Assembly: GCF_000220505.1 (NCBI RefSeq)
Contig: NZ_AFPJ01000007.1
Coordinates: 226,860-290,859 of the forward strand
Length of the DNA stretch: 64,000 nucleotides
Direction: 5' to 3'
DNA from: Microbulbifer agarilyticus S89
Lineage (GTDB): Bacteria > Pseudomonadota > Gammaproteobacteria > Pseudomonadales > Cellvibrionaceae
Shown here: piece by piece, positions 1 to 9,455 of the stretch
How the letters are laid out: each line of letters starts with the position of its first letter
Numbering within the stretch: position 1 is the stretch's first letter
Notes under the pieces: model-generated
The model's database searches: none
Told to the model about the DNA's origin: nothing
The model's input: only the letters and a program-made list of their open reading frames with translations
Program-made: the position numbers and the translations under genes

Positions 1-70
1 TGTGACCAGCGCGTCGCAGCGCTACATCACCATTGGACAGCTCAATGATTTCGTAAGTCTCTGTAGACAT
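1..70 (-). CDS. N-terminal fragment of a PA3009-like conserved protein
   Basis: The first 23 codons of a minus-strand gene that runs off the left edge. The ATG at 68-70 follows a GGAG ribosome-binding site (about 78-81 on the plus strand). The peptide begins MSTETYEIIELSNGDVALRR. It resembles the start of a short conserved protein that sits beside lexA/sulA and topA in Pseudomonas (PA3009). Its function is unknown to me. The match rests on a short peptide and on the conserved neighbourhood with the DUF6586 gene and topA. Confidence 0.6.
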   Translation of the reverse strand, partial: MSTETYEIIELSNGDVALRRAGH

Positions 71-205
71 CCACTTCTCCGGTAACCACGTGATTTGGCA
101 ACCAGTGTACCACAGCGGCGGCCCACTAATCAGCGTGCTTCGACTAATAGATTTTTCGCTGGATTTATGGGCAACAGGCGCTCGCTGACACGGATCTACC
201 GCGAT

Positions 206-754
206 CTACCACTCTTGGCTCTGCGCCCGCTGGCGCTGGATCAGCTCCACCAATGCCTGGTGCCAGCGGCGAAGGTTATCAGCCGTCAGACTAACGTCCT
301 GCGGGTTTGCGGAGGGGTTGTCCAACTGGCGCACCGGAATCATGGATTCCACGCCAGAGGCGGCGTTCAGCGCGCCTGCCGGCCCTGGTGGGGCAGAAAT
401 CGACAGTTGCCACAGCCCGGCCCAAGCGCCGCAAAGTCCGCTCAGCCAACTCTGTGGATCCTCCGACAAGTTCACCAGCTCCGTGACATCGCCACTGAAC
501 TTGCCACGCCGGGACACCAGCGCAGCCAGCGCCTGCGCGCTTTCCGGCTCGGCGCCGACGGCAAACCCCAGCTGTAACTGATGCCCCTGCTCCGCGAGAA
601 ACGCACGGTAAGCACGCCACAGCTGCGTCAAAGCCGCCTCCCGAAGCGCGGTGCCCAGCAATGGCTGCCCGCTGGCAGCCTGCTGATGGTCGCCCAGCAG
701 CAGCTGGGCCTTGCGCAATGCGGATGCCACCGTACCGGTGTAGGGATTGCTCAC
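206..754 (-). CDS. DUF6586 family protein (PA3010-like)
   Basis: A soluble 182-residue protein with no signal peptide or membrane segment. It is helix-rich and carries an early Leu/Gln-rich stretch (RKAQLLLGDH, residues 14-23) and a W-x-x-L-x-x-L core around the middle. Its place directly downstream of topA on the same strand, followed by the PA3009-like gene, matches the Pseudomonas PA3011-PA3010-PA3009 arrangement. I therefore assign the DUF6586 family, whose function is unknown. The 58-bp gap to topA suggests co-transcription. The overlapping frames on both strands are shadows. Confidence 0.7.
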   Translation of the reverse strand: MSNPYTGTVASALRKAQLLLGDHQQAASGQPLLGTALREAALTQLWRAYRAFLAEQGHQLQLGFAVGAEPESAQALAALVSRRGKFSGDVTELVNLSEDPQSWLSGLCGAWAGLWQLSISAPPGPAGALNAASGVESMIPVRQLDNPSANPQDVSLTADNLRRWHQALVELIQRQRAQSQEW

Positions 755-812
755 AACTTCCGTTCCCTTACTTTAGTGGGCGTTTCTCTTGGAGCCTCTA
801 CAGGCTGACCCG

Positions 813-960
813 TTACTTCGCAGGAGCTTTCTTCGCTGCGGCTTTTTTGGTTGCTGCTTTCTTAGCGGGAGCTTTCTTGGCCGCCGTCTTTTTGGCAGCG
901 GCCTTTTTGGCAGGCGCTTTCTTCGCAGCAGCCTTTTTCTTCGCGGGTGCTTTTTTAGCC
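813..960 (-). repeat. Low-complexity Lys/Ala/Pro repeat at the 3' end of topA
   Basis: The last 50 or so codons are imperfect repeats of a unit encoding roughly [10 protein letters not shown]. On the plus strand this reads as recurring blocks such as GCTTTCTT and GCCTTTTTGG. The repeat is in frame and belongs to the gene. Length changes by recombination would alter only the tail. Confidence 0.85.
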
Positions 961-3584
961 GGCTCTTCTACCTGCCACTTGCCGTCGCGATAGAACGCCT
1001 TCCAACCAGTCGCCTTGCCGTCCTCTTCCGTCTGTACGTACTGTTCCTGGGTCTTGCGGCTGAAGCGCACCACGGTATCGCGGCCTTCGTTGTCTTCTGC
1101 CGGTGCAGAGAACAGGAAGCTGTACTTTGGATCGATCTCATCCTTGTGCGGCAGCAATTCCTTGATCCGCGGTGCACGGGTCTCACGGTTTTTCGGGAAC
1201 TGGCTGGCAGCCAAAAACAGACCGGACGCGCCATCGCGCAGAATATAGGTGTCTTCGACTTTTTCGCAGGCAAGCTCCGGCATTGGCACCGGGTCCATTT
1301 TCGGGGGTGCCGGCTGGCCATTCTTGAGGAGCTTGCGGGTGTTTTTGCAGTCCTCGCTGGTACAACCGAAGTACTTGCCGAAACGGCCGGACTTCAACTG
1401 CATATCCGAACCACACTTGTCACATTCAATGACCGGGCCATCGTAGCCTTTGATCTTGAAAGTGCCCTGCTCTACTTCAAAACCGGTACAGTCCGGGTTG
1501 TTACCACAGATGTGCAGCTTGCGGTGTTCATCCACCAGGTAGCTATCCATGGCAGTGCCGCACTTGGGGCAGCGGCGCTTATCGCGCAGTTGACGCGTTT
1601 CCGCGTCCTCATCCTTCTCCGCATCAACCGCTTCCTCACCCGATACCAGGTTCATGGTATTCGTGCAGCGCTCCTTCGGCGGCAGGGCGTAGCCCGAGCA
1701 GCCCAGAAAAACGCCGGTGGAGCCGGTACGAATCTGCATGTGACGGCCGCACTTGCTGCACTCGATATCCGTGTCCGTCGGGTTATTCCGACGCATGCCG
1801 GCTTCTTTATCCTGCGCGGTTTCCAGACGTTTGCTGAAGTCCGAATAGAACTCGTTTAGCAGGTCCTTCCACCCCTTTTTGCCTTCCGCAACGGTGTCGA
1901 GGGATTCTTCGAGGCTGGCGGTAAAGCCGTAATCCATCAGGTCGGTAAAGCTCTCGCTCAGACGGTCGGTAACGATATCGCCCATTTTTTCCGCGTAAAA
2001 ACGGCGGTTTTCCAGGCGCACGTAGCCGCGATCCTGAATGGTGGAAATAATCGATGCGTAGGTAGACGGACGGCCGATGCCACGTTTTTCCAGTTCTTTT
2101 ACCAGTGCCGCTTCGCTGAAGCGCGCCGGCGGTTTGGTGAAATGCTGTTTCGGGTCGAGCTTTTGCAGGTTCAGTTTTTCGCCAACCTTGATATCCGGCA
2201 ACACCAGATCTTCGTCTTTTTTGCTCTGTGCCGGCACGACCTTCAGGAAGCCGTCGAAACGGATCACACGACCGCGGGTGCGCAGTTCAAAGTCGCCAGC
2301 GGTAACCACCACCGAGGTAGAGGTAAACTTGGCTGGGGTCATCTGACAGGCAACAAACTGCTGCCAGATCAGGGTATACAGACGCTCAGCATCGCGCTCC
2401 ATACCGGAAAGGCTGTTGGGCTTTACCCGCACATCCGATGGACGGATCGCTTCGTGCGCTTCCTGTGCACCTTCCTTGCTGCTGTAGCTATTCGGGGTTT
2501 CCGGCAAATATTTTTCGCCGTAGTTTTCACCGATAAATTCACGCGCAGAGGCGACCGCTTCCTTACTCAAATTGGTGGAGTCGGTTCGCATATAAGTGAT
2601 GTAACCCGCCTCATAGAGACGTTGGGCCATCATCATGGTTTTCTTAACGCTGAACCCCAAACGGTTACTCGCCGCCTGCTGCAGGGTTGACGTGATATAA
2701 GGTGCGCTCGGTTTGGAACTGGTGGGCTTGTCATCCCGGGCACTCACCGTGAAATCGCTAGCCTGCAACGCTTTCAGCGCGGCCATGGCCTGCTCTTCAT
2801 TGGTGGGACGGAATGCCTCACCGGCCTGCTTCTTCACTTCAAGGCGCAGGGCGTCAGACTTCGCCGTCTGGGTATCGGCGAACAGAGTCCAGTATTCTTC
2901 CGGAATAAACGCGCGGATCTCCCGCTCGCGTTCAACGACCAGCTTCACTGCCACGGACTGCACGCGGCCGGCAGAGAGACCGCGCGCCACTTTTTCCCAC
3001 AGCAACGGTGAAACCATGTAGCCCACGATGCGATCGAGGAAGCGACGCGCCTGCTGCGCGTTTACCCGATCGATATCCAGGGGGCCGGGATCTTCAAACG
3101 CTTCCTGAATGGCGGACTTGGTAATTTCGTTGAACACCACGCGGCGATAGCGCCGCTCATCGCCACCAATGGCTTCGCGCAAGTGCCAGGCTATGGCTTC
3201 TCCCTCGCGGTCCAAATCCGTTGCGAGATATACGTGGTCAGCATTTGCCGCCAGCTTGCGCAATTCATCAACAACTTTTTCTTTGCCCGGGAGGATTTCA
3301 TAGTGCGCCTCCCAGTTGTGATCCGGGTTAATACCCATGCGCTTGATCAGCTGTTCACGGGTTTTCTTGCGCTTGTACACCTCTTTGGCTTCTGGCGACA
3401 ACTTGCGAGTTTCCGCAGCACGGCGCGCCCGTTCTTTGGGGTCGACAGCCTGCTTGGCGGAAGCACCGGTAGGAAGATCCCGGATATGACCAATACTGGA
3501 CTTCACCACGAAGTCCTTTCCGAGATACTTGTTGATCGTTTTTGCCTTCGCCGGCGACTCGACGATGACCAGTGATTTACCCAT
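813..3584 (-). CDS. topA: DNA topoisomerase I (type IA)
   Basis: Relaxes negatively supercoiled DNA by cutting and passing a single strand. The N-terminal TOPRIM domain shows [12 protein letters not shown] and the acidic [13 protein letters not shown] motif. The active-site tyrosine lies in [13 protein letters not shown]. The C-terminal third carries three zinc ribbons with paired CxxC motifs: CSKCG...C, CPKCG...C and CDKCG...C. At 923 residues it is somewhat longer than E. coli TopA (865) because of a Lys/Ala/Pro tail of about 50 residues built from AKKAPAKK-type repeats. This histone H1-like tail is known from some other bacterial TopA proteins and probably aids DNA binding. The ATG at 3584 has an AAAGG sequence upstream. 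Confidence 0.97.
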   Translation of the reverse strand: MGKSLVIVESPAKAKTINKYLGKDFVVKSSIGHIRDLPTGASAKQAVDPKERARRAAETRKLSPEAKEVYKRKKTREQLIKRMGINPDHNWEAHYEILPGKEKVVDELRKLAANADHVYLATDLDREGEAIAWHLREAIGGDERRYRRVVFNEITKSAIQEAFEDPGPLDIDRVNAQQARRFLDRIVGYMVSPLLWEKVARGLSAGRVQSVAVKLVVEREREIRAFIPEEYWTLFADTQTAKSDALRLEVKKQAGEAFRPTNEEQAMAALKALQASDFTVSARDDKPTSSKPSAPYITSTLQQAASNRLGFSVKKTMMMAQRLYEAGYITYMRTDSTNLSKEAVASAREFIGENYGEKYLPETPNSYSSKEGAQEAHEAIRPSDVRVKPNSLSGMERDAERLYTLIWQQFVACQMTPAKFTSTSVVVTAGDFELRTRGRVIRFDGFLKVVPAQSKKDEDLVLPDIKVGEKLNLQKLDPKQHFTKPPARFSEAALVKELEKRGIGRPSTYASIISTIQDRGYVRLENRRFYAEKMGDIVTDRLSESFTDLMDYGFTASLEESLDTVAEGKKGWKDLLNEFYSDFSKRLETAQDKEAGMRRNNPTDTDIECSKCGRHMQIRTGSTGVFLGCSGYALPPKERCTNTMNLVSGEEAVDAEKDEDAETRQLRDKRRCPKCGTAMDSYLVDEHRKLHICGNNPDCTGFEVEQGTFKIKGYDGPVIECDKCGSDMQLKSGRFGKYFGCTSEDCKNTRKLLKNGQPAPPKMDPVPMPELACEKVEDTYILRDGASGLFLAASQFPKNRETRAPRIKELLPHKDEIDPKYSFLFSAPAEDNEGRDTVVRFSRKTQEQYVQTEEDGKATGWKAFYRDGKWQVEEPAKKAPAKKKAAAKKAPAKKAAAKKTAAKKAPAKKAATKKAAAKKAPAK

Positions 3585-3843
3585 AAGCCTTTGATTTCAA
3601 TAAGAAAATTTACTGCTTGCGCAATCCGTGCTCACTGCTGTTTGCACAGTGCGTTGCGCGAATATATATGCTCCGACCCACCTCCGGTCAAGCGAGTTAA
3701 GCAAATTGGTGAACGATTCGACCGTCGGGACAGCTCCTCCGACCCGCGATTCGCCCCAGGGTTCAACCGGATAAAACAGTAGACCAGATCTCCAATACGG
3801 CCAGCCGCTCAAGCTAATCAGAGCGGCTCGCAACCGGCTGTTT

Positions 3844-4368
3844 TTAGCCCAATCCTGGCTCGGTGCGGGCAACCTGACGTATTGCTTCTTCTATTAAAGG
3901 GCGCTGCTCGGCCAACCCCTCAGTCACCGCCGCCAAACCCGCATCACCACTACGCTCGCGCCACTGAATACCCAACCCACTGTCGTTGGCAAAAATTCCA
4001 GTGGCATCCGCCGGCAGCCCAGCGATAAGCGCTTTGAGCGCCGGGCGCGCAGCCTCCGGCGCGGTGCGCCCGTTGCGCCAGTCCCAACGGCCGGCAAAAT
4101 GCATTTCATGCTCAACGCGCTTCAGCTCCAGGCCCCAACCCGTCGCCAGACGGCGCGGATTTCGCCACTGGGAAAAATAAGTCGCCGCGGTGCCTTTACC
4201 CAGGGCATCCGGTAACGGCTGCATCTGCACCTTGAGTCCGGCAGTGGCGGCCTTATGACGCAGCTCTGCCAACTTGCGATCGCGCGCGCTCGGCTTGAGC
4301 CACATTACGGGACCAATCACCAGAACAATCGCGAAAATAATCGCGAAAATGGGAACCCAACTGGCCAT
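3844..4368 (-). CDS. Small N-terminally anchored membrane protein, conserved hypothetical
   Basis: A 174-residue protein with one N-terminal membrane helix (WVPIFAIIFAIVLVIGPVMW, residues 3-22). A basic stretch (KPSARDRKLAELRHKA) and a soluble domain follow. I start it at the ATG at 4368, which has AAGGAAG about five bases upstream; a TTG 21 bases earlier is possible but less likely. Pseudomonas has a similar anchored hypothetical protein upstream of topA (PA3012 in my memory), so the position fits conserved synteny. The function is unknown. The helix arrangement recalls YajC but nothing more specific supports that. Confidence 0.75.
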   Translation of the reverse strand: MASWVPIFAIIFAIVLVIGPVMWLKPSARDRKLAELRHKAATAGLKVQMQPLPDALGKGTAATYFSQWRNPRRLATGWGLELKRVEHEMHFAGRWDWRNGRTAPEAARPALKALIAGLPADATGIFANDSGLGIQWRERSGDAGLAAVTEGLAEQRPLIEEAIRQVARTEPGLG

Positions 4369-4588
4369 GACGGCTTCCTTTCTCAACAATACACAGTAAT
4401 TTGACGCGCCCTCTCACCACGATTTCGGGTTGCGATGTCGCTTCAGGGCGCGCATTCTCGTCCGTAACAGGGCGGTTGTGTCAAGTATGATTTTTTAAAG
4501 TAGACTGAATGGAGCCGTCGGCGGAGGGATAGTTCTGGCCCGGTTGCCGGCCACCTAGCCAAACAATTGTGCAGATCAAGGGGGAGTA

Positions 4589-5032
4589 ATGACGGGCTAT
4601 AACAACATCCTGGTGGGACTGGACCTTTCTGACGAATCTTCTCAAGTGTTAGCGCGCGCGCAACAAATTGCTGCCTGCACCGAGGCGCAGCTGACCCTCG
4701 CGCACATTATTGAGCCTTTGACCTTCGCCTACGGTGGCGATATCCCCATGGACCTGTCAGAGGTGCAAGAGCAGCTACAAAACCAGGCCAAAGAGCAGTT
4801 GCGCAAATCGGCGCAGGCACTCGGTATTTCAGAAGATCGACAACACGTGATGCTGGGGCAGCCGGCCACCGAAATTCACCGGCTCGCCGAAGAAAGCGGC
4901 TGCGATTTGATCGTAATCGGCAGCCACGGGCGCCACGGTCTGGCGTTGCTTTTGGGCTCGACGGCAAATGGGGTGCTGCACGGCGCAGGCTGTGATGTCC
5001 TGGCCGTCCGCGTCCACACTCCCGAGGAATAG
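4589..5032 (+). CDS. uspA: Universal stress protein (UspA family)
   Basis: A single-domain cytoplasmic stress protein of 147 residues. It opens with the typical ILVGLDLS strand and ends with the nucleotide-binding signature G-2x-G-9x-G-(S/T), seen as GSHGRHG then LGSTANGVL, followed by DVLAVRV. This signature marks the ATP-binding class of Usp proteins, which form dimers and act in survival during growth arrest. The start ATG follows AAGGGGGAG. It converges on the uup gene with only five bases between the two stop codons. The symbol is a family-level label. Confidence 0.93.
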   Translation: MTGYNNILVGLDLSDESSQVLARAQQIAACTEAQLTLAHIIEPLTFAYGGDIPMDLSEVQEQLQNQAKEQLRKSAQALGISEDRQHVMLGQPATEIHRLAEESGCDLIVIGSHGRHGLALLLGSTANGVLHGAGCDVLAVRVHTPEE

Positions 5033-5037
5033 GCGGG

Positions 5038-6930
5038 TTACAGACTATCCAGCTCTGCCCAGCGCTCAAATGCCTGCTCCAGGGACTGCTGCAAATCACC
5101 CAGGACCTGCAGGCGCTCCTGCACCTTGGCGTTGTCCTGCTGGTAAAAATCTGGCGCAGCCACTTCGGCCTCCAGTGCGGCAATATCGTTTTCCAGGCTC
5201 TCAATTTGCCCCGGTAGTGCATCCAGTTCTCGCTGCAGCTTGTAACTGAGTTTTTTCGGCTTGGCGGCCGGTTTCTGAGCCGCCGCGCTGCTCCCTTCTG
5301 CGCCGTCTGCCGCGATAGGCTTTGCTTGCTTACGTGCCTTCAGCTGTTCTTCAGCACTGAGAAACTTCCCGCCCTGCCGGACAAAATCCTCATAACCACC
5401 CACGTATTCCCGCACCCTGCCTTCACCCTCGAAGGCGAGGCAGCTCTCCACTACATTGTCGAGGAAGGCGCGATCGTGGCTTACCAGGAGTACCGTGCCG
5501 GGAAAATCCATCAGCAGCTGTTCGAGCAGCTCTAGCGTCTCCACATCGAGGTCATTGGTCGGCTCGTCGAGCACAAGAATATTAGCCGGCTGGCTGAACA
5601 GCTTGGCCAGCAGCGCGCGGTTGCGCTCGCCACCACTGAGTGCGCCGACTTTGGTGCGCGCCTTGACACCGGTAAACAAGAAGTCGCTGAGATAGCCCAT
5701 TACGTGCTTGGTGCTACCACCCACCTGAATGTTTTCGCGGCCCTCGGCAATGTTGTCGACCACAGAAAGTTCGGGGTCCAGTACATCGCGCCGCTGGTCA
5801 AAGTAGGCAACCTGCTGCTTGGTACCCAAACGAATCGAGCCGGACTGCGGTTGCAGCTCACCCAGCAGCAATTTGATCAGGGTACTTTTGCCGACGCCAT
5901 TCGGCCCGATCAGGCCAACCTTGTCGCCACGCATCAGGGTGAAATTAAGGTCGCGCACCAGTGGTGCGGTGGAACCCTGCTCCACCTCAAACCCGAAGGT
6001 GACGTCTTTCAGTTCCGCCACCAGCTTGCCGGAGCGCTCACCGGAATCCAGTGACATTTTGGCGACGCCCTGACGATCACGCCGCGCCTTGCGCTCATTG
6101 CGCAACGCCTTCAACGCCCGTACCCGGCCCTCATTGCGGGTACGCCGGGCCTTGATACCCTGACGAATCCAGGTCTCTTCCTGTGCCAGCTTCTTGTCGA
6201 AGAGCGCATCACTGCGGGCCTCTTCCTCGAGCTGCTTCTCTTTCTCCTGCTGATAGCGATCAAACTGGCAGTTGAAGACACGCAGAATACCGCGATCCAA
6301 ATCCCATACACTGGTGGCAAGACGCTGCGCCAGGGCACGGTCGTGGCTCACAAACAGCAAGGCACCGCGATAACTGGCCAGGAAATCTTCCAACCACTCC
6401 ACTGCCGCGATATCCAGGTGGTTGGTCGGCTCATCGAGGATCAGCAAATCTGGTTCCGTCACCAGGGCCCGCGCCAGCGCCGCGCGGCGTTGCCAGCCGC
6501 CGGAAAGGTCCTGCACTTGGGCGCTCTCGTCCAGATCCAGGCGGTCGAGCACACTGTCAATCTTCGCCAGTAACTCCCAGCCGTGGGCGTTTTCAATCTT
6601 CGCCTGCAGGTCAGGATTCTGGTTGTCACGGTACTCGGCGAGCCAGGCTCCCACCTCACCCAGGCCCTCGGCTACATAGCGGTATACCGACTGGCTGCAA
6701 TCTTCCGGCAGCGCCTGTTCGAGGGTTGCGAGCACCAGCCCAGTCTGGCGCACGATCTCGCCTTCATCCGGGTCACCCTTGCCGGCAATCAGGCTGAGCA
6801 AGCTGGACTTGCCCTCACCGTTACGGCCAACCAGGCAAATACGGTCTCCACGGTCAATTTTTGCAGTGACACCATCGGCCAGGACCTGAACGCCATAGCG
6901 CAATCCCACGCCATCCAACTGAAGCAACAT
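5038..6930 (-). CDS. uup: ABC-F family ATPase, Uup type
   Basis: A cytoplasmic protein of about 630 residues with two ABC ATPase domains and no membrane segments. Domain 1 has Walker A GRNGEGKSS, signature LSGGWQRR and Walker B LLILDEPTNHLD. Domain 2 has GPNGVGKST, LSGGERNR and ILVLDEPTNDLD. Between them is the charged linker of ABC-F proteins. The C-terminal 70 residues form a coiled coil (LDALPGQIESLENDIAALEAE), as in Uup, which binds branched DNA and also acts on the ribosome. I chose the ATG at 6930; a TTG three codons upstream is also open. It diverges from the lytic transglycosylase gene. Confidence 0.93.
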   Translation of the reverse strand: MLLQLDGVGLRYGVQVLADGVTAKIDRGDRICLVGRNGEGKSSLLSLIAGKGDPDEGEIVRQTGLVLATLEQALPEDCSQSVYRYVAEGLGEVGAWLAEYRDNQNPDLQAKIENAHGWELLAKIDSVLDRLDLDESAQVQDLSGGWQRRAALARALVTEPDLLILDEPTNHLDIAAVEWLEDFLASYRGALLFVSHDRALAQRLATSVWDLDRGILRVFNCQFDRYQQEKEKQLEEEARSDALFDKKLAQEETWIRQGIKARRTRNEGRVRALKALRNERKARRDRQGVAKMSLDSGERSGKLVAELKDVTFGFEVEQGSTAPLVRDLNFTLMRGDKVGLIGPNGVGKSTLIKLLLGELQPQSGSIRLGTKQQVAYFDQRRDVLDPELSVVDNIAEGRENIQVGGSTKHVMGYLSDFLFTGVKARTKVGALSGGERNRALLAKLFSQPANILVLDEPTNDLDVETLELLEQLLMDFPGTVLLVSHDRAFLDNVVESCLAFEGEGRVREYVGGYEDFVRQGGKFLSAEEQLKARKQAKPIAADGAEGSSAAAQKPAAKPKKLSYKLQRELDALPGQIESLENDIAALEAEVAAPDFYQQDNAKVQERLQVLGDLQQSLEQAFERWAELDSL

Positions 6931-7025
6931 AAATAACAACTACAATATGTGTGAGTGAAAGCAGACATTTTACGCTTAAATCTGCGCCCCTTCGAACAAG
7001 CGATTTCTCAATCGGGTTTTACAGC

Positions 7026-9032
7026 ATGACGATTGGCCATAAAGGATTCGCCATTCTTCTCGTTAGTCTGGTTCTCGCTGCACTTCCTGCGGTCACCATT
7101 ACGCCCGCGCGCGCTGCTGACACCGCGGATGCAGAAGCGGCAGTGGCCCAGAGGGAGAAGCTGCAGCAGGCTCGGCAAGCCATAGCCAGCAACAACAAGC
7201 GCCAACTGCGCAAACTCAAGAAAGAACTGAAAGATTATCCCCTACTGCCATATATCGAATACTGGGAACTGAGCAAGCGCCTCTCGAAACTGCCGTACGA
7301 TGATATTGACGCCTTCCTCGAAAAGTACCGAGACACCGCGGTTGGCGACTGGATGCGCGTGCGCGTGCTGCGCGAACTCGGAGGTCGCGAGCGCTTCAAG
7401 GCGTACCTCAAATATTACGATCCGGACCAGATACGCCGCACCCAGCTGCGCTGCTACTACGTGGACGCCCTCTCACGTCACGGCGACAAACAACAGGCCT
7501 ACGCACTCATTGAAGAGCTATGGACCGTAGGCGCATCCCAGCCCAAGGAATGTGACCCAGCCTTCGCACGTTGGATAAAAGACGGGGGGCTCACCCAAGA
7601 GCGTGCCTGGCAGCGCCATACCCTCGCGGTAAGGTCGGGGAACCTCGACCTGGCGGCGTTTATCGCACGCCAGCTGGATTCATCGCGCCGAGCCCGCGCT
7701 GAACTGATGCGCAGCGTGTATCGCAAGCCGGAGCAAATCCTTAACTACAAAAAATTTGTGCGTGAAGAGCCGGAGTATCGGGACATCGTCACCATCGGCC
7801 TGCGCCGCCTTGCCTCAAAAGATGCTGGCAAAGCGAATCAAGCGTGGGAGCGCTACAGCGCCAGCTACCTGTTTAACGACGAAGAACGGGATGACTACCT
7901 GCGCTACCTGGCCCTGCGCTTTGCCCGGCAGGATGACCAGGCGGGCCTCGAAGCCCTCATCAAGAACAATCCCGAATTCTTTGATTTGCGTACCTCCGAA
8001 TGGCTGATACGTCAGTCCTTGCGCGAGATGGACTGGGCGCAAGTCGAATTTTGGATTGACCAGCTTCCCGCAGACAACCAGAAACTCGACCGCTGGCTTT
8101 ACTGGAAGGCCCGCGCCATTGAGGAGCAACTCCAGGCCGCCAATCAAAACGACCCCGCGCGAAAGGCGCTGGCCAAAAAACTGTACCAGCAAGCCGCCGC
8201 AGAACGCAGCTATTACGGATTCCTCGCTGCCGACACCATTGGCGCAGACTATAGCTTCGTTGACCGTCCGGCGCCCATCACACCCAAATTGGTGGACGAG
8301 GTGGCCGCCCGCGCCGGGATGCAGCGCGCACGAGAGCTTCAGGCCATTGGCGAGTTCTACCACGCGCGCCGCGAATGGAATTACGCAACCCGCGATATGC
8401 CGGACGAAGAGTTGATGACGGCGAGCAAGATTGCAGGCTCCTGGGGCTGGTATCACAAGTCTATCCAGTCCATCCTCGCCGCCGACTATCTGGATGACCT
8501 GGAGCTGCGCTTTCCCCTCGCATTTCCCGGTATTGTCAGCGATGTAGCAAGCCGGATGGGCAAGAAAACCGCGCTGAACGATTACCTGGTGCTGGCAGTG
8601 GCGCGCCAGGAAAGCCACTTTAGCCACGACGCCAAGTCCCACGCCGGCGCTATGGGCCTGATGCAGCTGCTGCCATCTACCGCGCGCGCCACCGCACGCA
8701 AGGCGGGTGTGCCCTACCGACGCAGCTGGGACCTGCTGAACCCCAATACCAATATCAGTCTCGGTGCCTACTACCTGAACTCGTTGCTCAACCGTTTTGA
8801 CAACAATCGATTCCTCGCTGCCGCAGCCTATAACGCGGGCCCTACCCGGGTTTCGCGCTGGCTGAAAGATACCGATAAGAAACTGCCCTTCGATGTATGG
8901 ATAGAAACCATCCCGTACAACGAAACAAGAAAATACGTACAAAACGTACTTTCCTATTCGGTGATCTATGCATACCGCAGTGGCGAAAAGAAATCACTGC
9001 TCAACAAAAATGAGGCAGAGGCCAAGCTGTAG
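7026..9032 (+). CDS. slt: Soluble lytic murein transglycosylase
   Basis: Cleaves the glycan strands of peptidoglycan in the periplasm to form 1,6-anhydro ends. From the ATG at 7026 the protein begins with a signal peptide (FAILLVSLVLAALPAV, cleavage likely after ARA). Then comes the long helical superhelix of the Slt70 class (about residues 30-470). The C-terminal catalytic domain carries AVARQESHFSHDAKS with the catalytic Glu, then GAMGLMQLLPSTA and later AAAYNAGPTRVSRW. Its 668 residues fit Slt70. An upstream GTG at 6951 would add 25 residues and spoil the signal peptide, so I prefer 7026. Confidence 0.94.
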   Translation: MTIGHKGFAILLVSLVLAALPAVTITPARAADTADAEAAVAQREKLQQARQAIASNNKRQLRKLKKELKDYPLLPYIEYWELSKRLSKLPYDDIDAFLEKYRDTAVGDWMRVRVLRELGGRERFKAYLKYYDPDQIRRTQLRCYYVDALSRHGDKQQAYALIEELWTVGASQPKECDPAFARWIKDGGLTQERAWQRHTLAVRSGNLDLAAFIARQLDSSRRARAELMRSVYRKPEQILNYKKFVREEPEYRDIVTIGLRRLASKDAGKANQAWERYSASYLFNDEERDDYLRYLALRFARQDDQAGLEALIKNNPEFFDLRTSEWLIRQSLREMDWAQVEFWIDQLPADNQKLDRWLYWKARAIEEQLQAANQNDPARKALAKKLYQQAAAERSYYGFLAADTIGADYSFVDRPAPITPKLVDEVAARAGMQRARELQAIGEFYHARREWNYATRDMPDEELMTASKIAGSWGWYHKSIQSILAADYLDDLELRFPLAFPGIVSDVASRMGKKTALNDYLVLAVARQESHFSHDAKSHAGAMGLMQLLPSTARATARKAGVPYRRSWDLLNPNTNISLGAYYLNSLLNRFDNNRFLAAAAYNAGPTRVSRWLKDTDKKLPFDVWIETIPYNETRKYVQNVLSYSVIYAYRSGEKKSLLNKNEAEAKL

Positions 9033-9198
9033 CTTTATACGCTCGGTTATAGGGATTAACCGGAAAAATGCGCACGGCAAAAAGCAGGCAGGAAAAAACA
9101 GAGAGGAAAAAGCAAAGAGGTGATAAGTTAGGGAACAAGCAAAACAAGAAAAAGAAAGCGAATACGACGAAGCAGAGCACCAAGCAGCTCGTGTTGGC

Positions 9199-9453
9199 TT
9201 AAGCCAACCGAGCCACCAGCCACTGATCCAGTTCGTCAACCGTAAACGGCCAGCAAATCACATCATCCACCGACCCAAGGCCAACCACTGGGATACTCCA
9301 GCCAAACAGCCGGGTAAGCGTTTCGTCATCGGCAATATCCACCGAGACCAGCCGCAACTGGTATTTCTCCAACAGCGGCCAAATCTCCTGTTTGGCCTTC
9401 TCGCACAGAGTGCAGCCGAGCGTGGTGTACAGCAGTAAATCGCGTTCGGCCAC
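9199..9453 (-). CDS. Glutaredoxin-like protein (DUF836 type)
   Basis: An 84-residue thioredoxin-fold protein. It starts with a beta strand, LLLYTTLGCTLCEKAK, holding a CxxC redox pair at about residues 14-17. The cis-Pro motif follows as SIPVVGL. The size and layout match the small glutaredoxin-like DUF836 family. It starts with GTG two bases after the stop of the FHA gene, so the two are almost certainly co-translated. A role in disulfide exchange is likely; the link to FHA signalling is only by position. Confidence 0.85.
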   Translation of the reverse strand: MAERDLLLYTTLGCTLCEKAKQEIWPLLEKYQLRLVSVDIADDETLTRLFGWSIPVVGLGSVDDVICWPFTVDELDQWLVARLA

Positions 9454-9455
9454 GC

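Noticed and set aside
789-1859. Long plus-strand open frame antisense to topA (356 codons)
   Set aside because: Shadow of topA caused by GC-rich codon usage and its Lys/Ala repeat; no ribosome-binding site or recognisable domain.
7815-8942. 375-codon open frame antisense to the lytic transglycosylase
   Set aside because: Lies wholly opposite a gene with clear catalytic motifs; no family features.
9044-9062. Inverted repeat CGGTTA/TAACCG after the lytic transglycosylase as a terminator
   Set aside because: Stem is only six bases and is followed by GAAAAATG, not a T tract.
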